In this document: positions 6,631 to 11,506 of the stretch, one piece after another
How the letters are laid out: every line of letters begins with the position of its first letter
Numbering within the stretch: position 1 is the stretch's first letter
DNA from: Nocardioides sp.
Lineage (GTDB): Bacteria > Actinomycetota > Actinomycetes > Propionibacteriales > Nocardioidaceae
Direction of reading: 5' to 3'
Assembly (NCBI GenBank): GCA_025965295.1
Contig: JAOPXF010000052.1
Span: 1 to 11,506, forward strand
DNA: 11,506 nucleotides
Position numbers and translations under genes: made by a program
The notes under the pieces: model-generated
The model's input: only the letters and a program-made list of their open reading frames with translations
The model's database searches: none
Told to the model about the DNA's origin: nothing

Positions 6631-6712
6631 TGCAGATCCTTCGACGCAACCGGCTCTAAATCTTCGACAAGGCATGCTCCAAATCTTCGGTAAAACCCAC
6701 TCCAAATCTTCG
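6631..6712 (+). repeat. Three (plus one degenerate) iterons at 23-bp period
   Basis: The 13-base core CTCYAAATCTTCG occurs at 6654-6666, 6677-6689 and 6700-6712, each exactly 23 bases from the last. A worn copy, TGCAGATCCTTCG, lies at 6631-6643, again 23 bases away. The period is not a multiple of three, so this is not a coding repeat. The last iteron is 34 bases before the ATPase ATG and overlaps the expected -35 zone, so a role as operator for this gene is likely. The protein that binds is not identified. Confidence 0.75.
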
Positions 6713-6734
6713 AAAAAAAGACGAGAGCTCCTGT

Positions 6735-6740
6735 TACGGT
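6735..6740 (+). promoter_or_regulatory. Candidate -10 box TACGGT for the AAA ATPase gene
   Basis: TACGGT, within an extended TGTTACGGT, ends 6 bases before the ATG at 6747, so the transcript would be leaderless or nearly so. No Shine-Dalgarno is visible. The third iteron lies just upstream, where a -35 would be. Confidence 0.4.
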
Positions 6741-6746
6741 ACGGCC

Positions 6747-8024
6747 ATGAGCGGACTGCCTAGCGGCATGGCAACGCGTCGTCTGTCCCCCATCCTGTCC
6801 GACTTGGCCCAGGTGGAACCGGTGATAGCGCTGCACGGACCACGGTCGGTGGGAAAGTCAACGCTGCTGTCTGAGTTCGCGCAGTCACGACACGTCCCCG
6901 TCATCGACCTTGACGACCCGGCGACCCGCGACGCAGTTCTGGCCAACGTGTCGACCGCCATCGGGGAGCACACACCGGTGTGTTTGGACGAGTACCAACA
7001 CGCACCTGAGGTGCTCGATGCCATCAAGGCCCGACTCAACCGCGAAGGGGGACTGCCCGGCACTGCGGTCTTGACGGGGTCCACTCGCCAGGAAGCGCTG
7101 CCGCGGGCCGCGCAAGCCCTCCCGGGACGCTTCCACGTCATGAAGATCTGGCCACTCTCCCAGGGCGAGATCGACGGGATGGTCGAGAACTTGGTGCCGG
7201 CGCTGCGAGACGATCCCGCGAGTGCCGTACGAGCGCACCCGACCTCGACAACCACTCGCCCTGAGTACGTCGACCGGGTCGTAGCCGGCGGCTTCCCCCT
7301 GGCACTGCGCAGGTCACCCGGGACGGCGCGGAACCGATGGTTTGACGACTACGTGACCCAGTCGGTGGAGCGGGACGCCCTCGAGCTGACCCGCGTGCGG
7401 CAGCGGCAACTTCTGCGGGCTCTGTTCGAGCGTCTTGCGGGCCGCACCGGGCAGCTGCTGAACCTCACTGACGTCGGTGAGGGTCTGGGGCTCGCCTTGT
7501 CGACCCTCGAGGGGCACACCAAGCTGCTGGAGGACCTCTTCCTCATTGAGCGGGTGCCGGCTTGGGGCAAGACCCTGAAGGCTCGAACGGTAAAGGCTCC
7601 GAAGGTCCATGTGGTCGACACCGGCATCGCAGCACGGCTGCTGAGGCTCACTCCGGCGAAGCTGGTCAGCCTGGACCCCACCGCGCTTACCGAGTTCGGG
7701 AACCTCCTGGAGAGTTTCGTGGTCGGTGAACTCCGCAAGCAGGTCTCCTGGCTCGATGAAAGGGTCGCCGTGGGGCATTGGCGGACACACGACGGCGAAG
7801 AGGTGGACTACGTCGTCGAGTTCGACGACGGCCGGATCCTCGCCTTCGAGGTCAAGGCCAACGAGAGGGTCTCGGCGTCGGACTTCAGGGGCCTGCGGAG
7901 CCTGCGTGATGCAATGGGCGAACGGTTCATCGGCGGTGTCGCGTTCAGCACAGGCGCGCGGTCTTACACCTACGACGACCGCCTCCACGTCATGCCCATC
8001 GACAGACTCTGGCGTCCCGCTTGA
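6747..8024 (+). CDS. AAA ATPase with DUF4143 C-terminal domain
   Basis: The 425-residue protein has an AAA_14 ATPase domain with Walker A 'GPRSVGKST' (31-39, K37), Walker B 'CLDEYQ' (79-84, D81/E82), and a sensor-like 'TAVLTGSTR' (106-114). A helical region follows, with a DNA-binding-like helix pattern around 215-270. The DUF4143 part (about 200-375) ends in 'GEEVDYVVEFDDGRILAFEVKA', which fits a PD-(D/E)XK nuclease-like core (D354, E368, K370). The family is widespread and scattered; its function is not established. ATG 6747 fits the promoter; ATG 6768 is an alternative. The gene is less G+C-rich than its neighbours and stands alone, which suggests horizontal transfer. Confidence 0.88.
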   Translation: MSGLPSGMATRRLSPILSDLAQVEPVIALHGPRSVGKSTLLSEFAQSRHVPVIDLDDPATRDAVLANVSTAIGEHTPVCLDEYQHAPEVLDAIKARLNREGGLPGTAVLTGSTRQEALPRAAQALPGRFHVMKIWPLSQGEIDGMVENLVPALRDDPASAVRAHPTSTTTRPEYVDRVVAGGFPLALRRSPGTARNRWFDDYVTQSVERDALELTRVRQRQLLRALFERLAGRTGQLLNLTDVGEGLGLALSTLEGHTKLLEDLFLIERVPAWGKTLKARTVKAPKVHVVDTGIAARLLRLTPAKLVSLDPTALTEFGNLLESFVVGELRKQVSWLDERVAVGHWRTHDGEEVDYVVEFDDGRILAFEVKANERVSASDFRGLRSLRDAMGERFIGGVAFSTGARSYTYDDRLHVMPIDRLWRPA

Positions 8025-8034
8025 CCCGCATGCA

Positions 8035-8051
8035 CACCGCCACCGGCGGTG
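8035..8051 (+). terminator. GC hairpin after the ATPase gene, possible terminator
   Basis: CACCGCC-ACC-GGCGGTG forms a perfect 7-bp stem with a 3-base loop, starting 10 bases after the ATPase stop codon. No T-run follows, as is often the case for actinobacterial hairpins proposed as terminators. Confidence 0.45.
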
Positions 8052-8139
8052 CTACAGGTGCGTTTCACGAAGACGGCCAACATCTACACCCGGCGCGGCA
8101 GGGCGGTAGCCGCAGTTTGGTTCACGAACTGCCGGTGGT

Positions 8140-8161
8140 ACGACCGTGTTCACACGGTCGT
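8140..8161. repeat. Perfect 9-bp inverted repeat with 4-base loop
   Basis: ACGACCGTG-TTCA-CACGGTCGT is a perfect palindrome with a short loop. It ends one base before a double ATG that opens a short hydrophobic ORF. It could be an mRNA hairpin controlling that ORF, a dyad operator, or part of the ATPase terminator. Confidence 0.6.
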
Positions 8162-8162
8162 C

Positions 8163-8255
8163 ATGATGCTCATCTTTCTGATGCTGATGCTGATGCTGAT
8201 ACGGGCCGTGATCGCGTTGCTGATCAGATCGCTTCCCTTCCAGGCGCCACATTGA
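8163..8255 (+). CDS. Candidate 30-residue hydrophobic peptide
   Basis: The reading frame gives MMLIFLMLMLMLIRAVIALLIRSL... ending in PFQAPH, almost entirely a single membrane helix with one internal Arg. The Leu-Met alternation comes from the TGATGC hexamer tract. A longer frame starting at GTG 8049 gives 68 residues with a basic, soluble N-terminus. There is no clear Shine-Dalgarno before the ATG; the 9-bp hairpin abuts it instead. Size and hydrophobicity recall type I toxin peptides, but a chance ORF through a simple repeat is equally possible. No homologue is recognised. Confidence 0.2.
   Translation: MMLIFLMLMLMLIRAVIALLIRSLPFQAPH
8179..8200 (+). repeat. TGATGC hexanucleotide tract
   Basis: TGATGC is repeated three times and followed by a partial TGAT, 22 bases in all. 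The tract lies inside the short hydrophobic frame, where changes of one unit keep the frame. Confidence 0.8.
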
Positions 8256-8490
8256 CCACTGGTTGGCGAACTCAGCGCAGGGGCATGCGAGCGGCACCCG
8301 ATTCGAAGAGATTCGGATGCCGCCGCTGACACGTGGTCGTTGGCTACCAAGCGTGCATCGACTAACTGCTGCCCCGGAAGTGTTCCGATGTGGCGAGCGC
8401 CCTGAAGGAAGGGTAGATCGAAGCGTGGGTACCAGGATCACGTGCTGTATGTGGTTCTGGATCCTGTTCTACGCCGGTCCGCCGGAGGGT

Positions 8491-8895
8491 TCAAGGGTTG
8501 ACATTTGGACCGGGCGCGGGGAAGCGGCGTCGGAGCTCGCGGCCGGTGGGCGGCTGGGCCAGGCCGAGATCGCCGGGCGCGACCGCGCTCCCGTCGGGCA
8601 GCCGTCCGGACAGGTAGACCGTGACCCGGTCGGTGTCGTCGCCGAGCAGCTCGACCATCGTGGCCGTGGCGGCGCGGAGCACGTCCTCGAACGTCGCCGC
8701 GTCCGGTACGTCGACGGTGCCGTTGAGGGCGCCGCCGGCGTACTGCTGGTGGTTGTAGGTGACCGTGTGCGCGCCGGTGCCGGGCACCGCGGAGATCGCC
8801 GCGCCGAGCCGCGCCGAGACCATCGCCTCGTCGGGCCGGCGATGGCCGAGGAGACGGGACAGCAACCCCGTCACGTGCGGCTCACCGGCGGTCAC
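8491..8895 (-). CDS. Hypothetical soluble protein downstream of the WXG-lipase gene
   Basis: The 134-residue product has no signal peptide and no membrane helix. It is predicted to be mixed alpha/beta, with 'AHTVTYNHQQYAGGALNGTVDVPD' (about 42-65), 'FEDVLRAATATMVELL' (about 69-84) and 'DRVTVYLSGRLPDG' (about 88-101), then a Pro/Arg-rich tail. I do not recognise a family. Its GTG start at 8895 overlaps the stop of the WXG-hydrolase gene as GTGA, so its synthesis should be coupled to that protein. By position it could be an immunity protein or a secretion partner; this is inference from context only. Confidence 0.72.
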   Translation of the reverse strand: MTAGEPHVTGLLSRLLGHRRPDEAMVSARLGAAISAVPGTGAHTVTYNHQQYAGGALNGTVDVPDAATFEDVLRAATATMVELLGDDTDRVTVYLSGRLPDGSAVAPGDLGLAQPPTGRELRRRFPAPGPNVNP

Positions 8896-10256
8896 TCACC
8901 TCTGCTCACGGGGACGTCGACCGCGGTCACCGTGCCGCCCGGAGCGACGAAGAACGGGGAGAGCGTCGACTGGTACTCGCGCAGGATACGGCCCGCGTCC
9001 GTGTCCGCGCCGAGCTGGTCGCGCACGGACTGGGCGTACTCGGTGTAGCTGTGGCTGGTGACGACGTCGTAGAAGTGTCCGGGGCTCGGCAACGTCACGC
9101 TGGTCTGCTGGCCGGGGATGGTGCCGTCGGCGCGGACGCCGCCCAGGTCGAGGGTGGGGACGATGTCGTACTCGTGCTTCATCTGGAGCACGCTGACGCC
9201 CGGGTCGATCGTGACGTGGTCGATGGGTGCGCCGTACGTCATCACGTTGGTGACGCCGAAGCGCTGGACGAAGTCGTGGTTCGAGGCGAGCTGCGCGGCG
9301 ATGATGCCGCCCTGGCTGTGCGCGACCAGCATCGTGTGGTCGCCGGGCTGGATGCCGGCCGCGACCATCGCGCTCTGGACCGACTCCGACGCCGCGGTGG
9401 GGTTGCCGGCCATCAGCCCGAAGTTGGCGGTGAGGTCGCGGCCCGTCGAGCCGGCGACAGGGGACCAGCTCTCGGTGCCGGGGACCGCGACGATCCACGA
9501 CGGGGTGCCGGTGCCGTTGTCGATCCTGGTGATCCGGACGTCGCCCGAGCTCCCGGGTGCGTGGCCGACCTGGTAGCCGTCGTTGACGCCCTGCATGATG
9601 CTGGGCAGGTCGCGCGGCGCGGTGACGGCCGGCTGGAACTGGGTGGCCTGGGTGAGGTCGGTGGGTGCGGCGACCGGGGTGCCGATCTGGCCGGTGCCCT
9701 CGTCGAACCAGTGCTGGTCCTCGCCGGTCACGCCGTTGACGACGGCGCCGATCGCGGAGCCGCCGGTCGTGAGGGCGCTGGCGGCGATCGCGGCGACGGA
9801 CCAGTCCTTGTCGCCGGTGAGGACGTCGCCGATCTTGCCGATCAGGTCGCCGCCGGCGGCGGCGGTGCGGCCGAGGCCCTGGAAGAAGGCACCGAGGTGA
9901 CTGCTCAGCCAGCCGGCGAGACCGCCCGCACCGGCCGTGGTCGGGTCGGTGCCGGCGACGGTGGTGCCGGAGCCCACGCCCCCGCCGTTCTCGGAGGTGG
10001 CGTCCTGGGCCTCCGCCTCGCGGCGGATCAGGGCGACGAGCTCGAGGAGGTGCGCCGCGGTCAGGTCGAGGCTCTTGCGCTCCTGGTCCTGCCAGCTGGC
10101 GCGCACCCGCTCGGCGTCGGAGCCGAACCACTCGAGGTTCATCAGCAGCCCGTCGAGGCGCTGGGCCAGGCCGGTGATCTGGTCGGCGCCGCCCTCGAGG
10201 TCGTTGCTGGCGTTGCGGGCGGCCTCGGTGTCCATCCCGTGGGTGACGGCGCTCAT
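8892..10256 (-). CDS. WXG100-like / alpha-beta hydrolase fusion (putative type VII secretion lipase)
   Basis: The 454-residue protein starts with a helix-turn-helix of WXG100 type (1-88) whose turn carries W43-F44-G45. A Gly/Thr/Ala linker (89-112) and a glycine-rich hydrophobic segment (about 152-176) follow. The C-terminal half (about 205-440) is an alpha/beta hydrolase: 'WIVAVPGTESW' (254-264) as the oxyanion strand, nucleophile elbow 'VAHSQGG' (S314), D364 in 'YDIVPTLD', and H394 in 'GHFYDVV' (H402 is an alternative). WXG100 domains are export signals for ESX/type VII secretion, so this is likely a secreted lipase or esterase. A clear C-terminal YxxxD/E signal is not seen. ATG 10256 has GGGAG at good spacing, inside a hairpin. 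ESX machinery is not in the window. Confidence 0.82.
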   Translation of the reverse strand: MSAVTHGMDTEAARNASNDLEGGADQITGLAQRLDGLLMNLEWFGSDAERVRASWQDQERKSLDLTAAHLLELVALIRREAEAQDATSENGGGVGSGTTVAGTDPTTAGAGGLAGWLSSHLGAFFQGLGRTAAAGGDLIGKIGDVLTGDKDWSVAAIAASALTTGGSAIGAVVNGVTGEDQHWFDEGTGQIGTPVAAPTDLTQATQFQPAVTAPRDLPSIMQGVNDGYQVGHAPGSSGDVRITRIDNGTGTPSWIVAVPGTESWSPVAGSTGRDLTANFGLMAGNPTAASESVQSAMVAAGIQPGDHTMLVAHSQGGIIAAQLASNHDFVQRFGVTNVMTYGAPIDHVTIDPGVSVLQMKHEYDIVPTLDLGGVRADGTIPGQQTSVTLPSPGHFYDVVTSHSYTEYAQSVRDQLGADTDAGRILREYQSTLSPFFVAPGGTVTAVDVPVSRGE

Positions 10257-10261
10257 TCGGG

Positions 10262-10281
10262 GCTCCCGGGGAATCGGGAGC
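10262..10281 (-). promoter_or_regulatory. Hairpin masking the ribosome binding site of the WXG-hydrolase gene
   Basis: On the minus strand GCTCCCG-ATTCCC-CGGGAGC forms a perfect 7-bp stem just before the ATG at 10256. The GGGAG of the 3' arm is the only good Shine-Dalgarno candidate, 6 bases before the start codon, so the folded RNA would hide it. The upstream gene stops at 10306, leaving 49 bases between the genes. Confidence 0.55.
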
Positions 10282-10305
10282 GCAGCGAGCGATTTCGTGG
10301 GGTGA

Positions 10306-10821
10306 TCATGACGCGGTCTCCAGGACGCGGACCAGGGCCTCCATCGCGGCGGTGACGTCCCAGATCAGCAGCTCGGCGACCGAGCCGGCCGGGGCGCTGC
10401 GGACGTCGGAGGTGCCGTCGGCGTGCGGCGTGACCCGCCAGAGCTCGTCGTCGGTGGTCAGCCAGGTGCGCACGGCCACGTGCTCGTCGCGCTCGTCGTC
10501 GCCGACCACCGTGGCCAGCACGGCCATCGCCCGGCAGTCCTCGACGAAGCCCGGCCCGGGGGCCTGGCCGCCGTCCAGGGGCCGCCCGGTCGGTGCGGTG
10601 CGCAGCAGGTCGAGCGGGGGGAGGAGCTCGCGGACCACCGGCCAGAGCCGGTCGGTGGGGAACGGCGTCGCGACGCCGTTCTCCACCACCACCCCCTGGC
10701 TTCCCCTCAGCTGGAGGTCGATCCGGCGGGTCGTGTCGTCGTACGTCGTGACCAGCCGCAGGGCCACGCGCGGGCCGGGTGTCCCGGTGGTGGCGGGAGC
10801 CTGGTCGTCGATGCTCGCCAT
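10306..10821 (-). CDS. Hypothetical protein, first gene of the WXG-hydrolase operon
   Basis: The 171-residue product is soluble, with no signal peptide or membrane helix. It begins with a disordered, Thr/Pro-rich stretch (1-18), then beta-rich 'RVALRLVTTYDD' and 'RRIDLQLRGSQGVVVENG', a central loop region, 'ELWRVTPHADGTSDVRSAP', and a final helix 'VAELLIWDVTAAMEALVRVL'. I do not recognise a family with confidence. A beta-sheet plus C-terminal helix beside a WXG100 substrate recalls EspG-type chaperones, but the protein is much shorter and the resemblance is only general. The ATG at 10821 is supported by AAGGAGG with a 5-base gap, the best Shine-Dalgarno in the window. Confidence 0.78.
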   Translation of the reverse strand: MASIDDQAPATTGTPGPRVALRLVTTYDDTTRRIDLQLRGSQGVVVENGVATPFPTDRLWPVVRELLPPLDLLRTAPTGRPLDGGQAPGPGFVEDCRAMAVLATVVGDDERDEHVAVRTWLTTDDELWRVTPHADGTSDVRSAPAGSVAELLIWDVTAAMEALVRVLETAS

Positions 10822-10846
10822 GAGCGCCTCCTTGCGTCGTAGGTCG

Positions 10847-10852
10847 ACGCTA
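10847..10852 (-). promoter_or_regulatory. Candidate -10 box TAGCGT for the WXG-hydrolase operon
   Basis: TAGCGT on the minus strand lies 25 bases before the ATG at 10821, predicting a leader of about 20 bases that contains the AAGGAGG Shine-Dalgarno. A clear -35 is not visible. Confidence 0.45.
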
Positions 10853-10911
10853 GGCGGCGCGGGCGGTCGGCGGCAGGTGGAAGGTTCCGGATTGATCGCG
10901 GGCGGCGTGCC

Positions 10912-11506
10912 CTAGGCGCCGAGCCGGCGCTTGCGGGCGCTCACCCAGAGCACGCCGCCGACGGCGAAGACCCCGCCGACCGCGATGGCCGCGAGGGTCT
11001 GCCTGGGGGGCAGGGACACCCTGCTCTGCAGGGCGACGGGTTTGACGAAGACGAGGACCGGCCAGCCCCTGGAGGCGGCGATCCGGCGCAGCTCGCGGTC
11101 GGGGTTGACCGCGTGCGGGTGGCCCACGGCCTCGAGCATGTGCACGTCGGTGACGGAGTCGCTGTAGGCGTAGCTGTGGTCGAGGTCGTAGCCGACCTCG
11201 TCGGCCAGGTCGCGGATCGCCTGCGCCTTCTCCTCGGCGTACGCGTAGTACTCGATGTCGCCGGTGTACTTGCCGTCCACGATCTCCATGCGGGTCGCGA
11301 CCACCCGGTCGGCGCCCAGCATCTCGCCGATCGGGCCCACCACCTCGGCGCCCGAGGTGGACACGATGACCACGTCACGCCCGGCCAGGTGGTGCTCCTC
11401 GATGAGGGACACGGCCTCGTCGTAGACCAGGGGGTCCAAGATGTTGTGGAGGGTGTCGGCCACGATCTCGCGGACGGTCGCGACGTCCCAGCCGGCGCAC
11501 AGCTGC
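10912..11506 (-). CDS. HAD-IB family phosphatase-like protein with C-terminal membrane anchor (5' end outside window)
   Basis: The C-terminal 197 codons are present; the gene begins beyond the right edge, since the frame stays open to 11505 with family-like residues (QLCAGWDVATVREIV). Visible HAD motifs are motif II 'VVIVSTSGAE' (catalytic Thr/Ser) and the acidic motif 'SYAYSDSVTDVHMLEAVG' with its two Asp residues, followed by 'HPHAVNPDRELRRIA'. The motif I DxD is outside. Such SerB/HAD-IB proteins hydrolyse phosphomonoesters; the substrate is unknown. The end holds one membrane helix 'LAAIAVGGVFAVGGVLWVSA' and a basic tail, so the enzyme is probably tethered to the membrane. It stops at TAG. 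From recall, homologues in streptomycetes are called morphological differentiation-associated. Confidence 0.88.
   Translation of the reverse strand, partial: QLCAGWDVATVREIVADTLHNILDPLVYDEAVSLIEEHHLAGRDVVIVSTSGAEVVGPIGEMLGADRVVATRMEIVDGKYTGDIEYYAYAEEKAQAIRDLADEVGYDLDHSYAYSDSVTDVHMLEAVGHPHAVNPDRELRRIAASRGWPVLVFVKPVALQSRVSLPPRQTLAAIAVGGVFAVGGVLWVSARKRRLGA

Larger units (their letters stand above)
6376..6746. other. Intergenic region before the AAA ATPase gene
   Basis: This 371-base stretch has no convincing gene. The first 230 bases hold only a weak 5-bp inverted repeat just after the Fic-like stop (GCTGA 6382-6386 with TCAGC 6396-6400), which might serve as a poor terminator. At 6615-6630 there is a perfect 6-bp hairpin (AGCCCG-ATTC-CGGGCT). 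The last 115 bases contain the 23-bp-phased iterons and the ATPase promoter. From 6651 to 6720 only 30 of 70 bases are G or C by my count, far below the surrounding genes. Confidence 0.6.
8025..8490. other. Convergent intergenic region after the ATPase gene
   Basis: This 466-base stretch separates the plus-strand ATPase from the minus-strand three-gene operon. It contains a GC hairpin (8035-8051), a perfect 9-bp hairpin (8140-8161), a hexanucleotide TGATGC tract (8179-8200), a tiny hydrophobic ORF, and a 7-bp inverted repeat CAGGATC/GATCCTG (8433-8439 and 8460-8466). I see no tRNA, integrase or insertion-sequence end in it. Confidence 0.55.

Noticed and set aside
6631..6712. CRISPR array
   Set aside because: Repeats are only 13 bases with 10-base gaps, far below CRISPR repeat and spacer sizes, and there are no cas genes.
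6504..6836. Minus-strand 110-codon frame covering the iterons
   Set aside because: It crosses the ATPase promoter and start and resembles nothing; the 23-base period would shift frame at each repeat.
8433..8466. CAGGATC/GATCCTG inverted repeat as transposon end or terminator
   Set aside because: A 7-bp stem with a 20-base loop and no matching partner sequence or transposase nearby; noted only as part of the intergenic description.
8474..8485. CCGG-TCCG-CCGG dyad as terminator of the minus-strand operon
   Set aside because: Only a 4-bp stem without a T-run; too weak to call.
8025..8490. tRNA gene or attachment site at the island's right edge
   Set aside because: I found no cloverleaf arms or CCA-like end, and no direct repeat shared with the 6376-6430 border.
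9051..10355. 434-codon plus-strand frame opposite the WXG-hydrolase gene
   Set aside because: Its translation is Gly/Ala/Asp/Arg-rich without motifs, and the opposite strand encodes a recognisable hydrolase.

Overview
The window is very G+C-rich, with actinobacterial traits: GTG starts, many 4-base GTGA/ATGA gene overlaps, and TAGCGT-type -10 boxes close to start codons. Gene content and the 'GGTTGAGGA...TCTCGAAACC' intergenic repeats suggest a Nocardioides-like member of the Propionibacteriales. That assignment is inference from composition, gene families and recall, not a database result.

Region 1 (1-4351, minus strand) is a transport and sensing locus. It reads: soluble LytS-type histidine kinase, LytTR response regulator, small two-helix membrane protein, sodium:solute symporter of the acetate/pyruvate type. 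These four genes are chained by three GTGA overlaps. A second set follows, probably from its own promoter: a DUF485 protein and a second symporter cut by the window edge. The simplest reading is a two-component system controlling uptake of a small carboxylate.

Region 2 (4352-4721) holds an intergenic repeat block: 25-bp units followed by a tandem duplication of a ~147-bp unit with a long inverted repeat. Its right edge takes in the stop codon of the next gene.

Region 3 (4714-6375) is a divergent pair: a class I SAM methyltransferase (minus) and a Fic-fold-like protein (plus). The latter has lost the catalytic Fic residues but keeps an inhibitory-helix-like motif. Both genes look leaderless.

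Region 4 (6376-8490) is less G+C-rich and looks acquired. It has an array of 23-bp-phased iterons, a AAA ATPase with a DUF4143/PD-(D/E)XK-like C-terminus, a probable terminator, a perfect hairpin, and a tiny very hydrophobic ORF.

Region 5 (8491-10821, minus strand) is a three-gene operon. Its middle gene fuses an N-terminal WXG100-like helical hairpin to a serine alpha/beta hydrolase, as expected of a type VII secretion lipase substrate. The flanking genes are unrecognised small soluble proteins (candidate chaperone, immunity or partner). A hairpin masks the Shine-Dalgarno of the lipase gene.

Region 6 (10912-11506, minus strand) is the 3' part of a HAD-IB phosphatase-like gene with a C-terminal membrane anchor. 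From memory, in other actinobacteria this HAD gene lies near the Fic-like 'oxidoreductase' and an acetyl-CoA synthetase, so Regions 4 and 5 may be insertions into an older acetate-metabolism neighbourhood.
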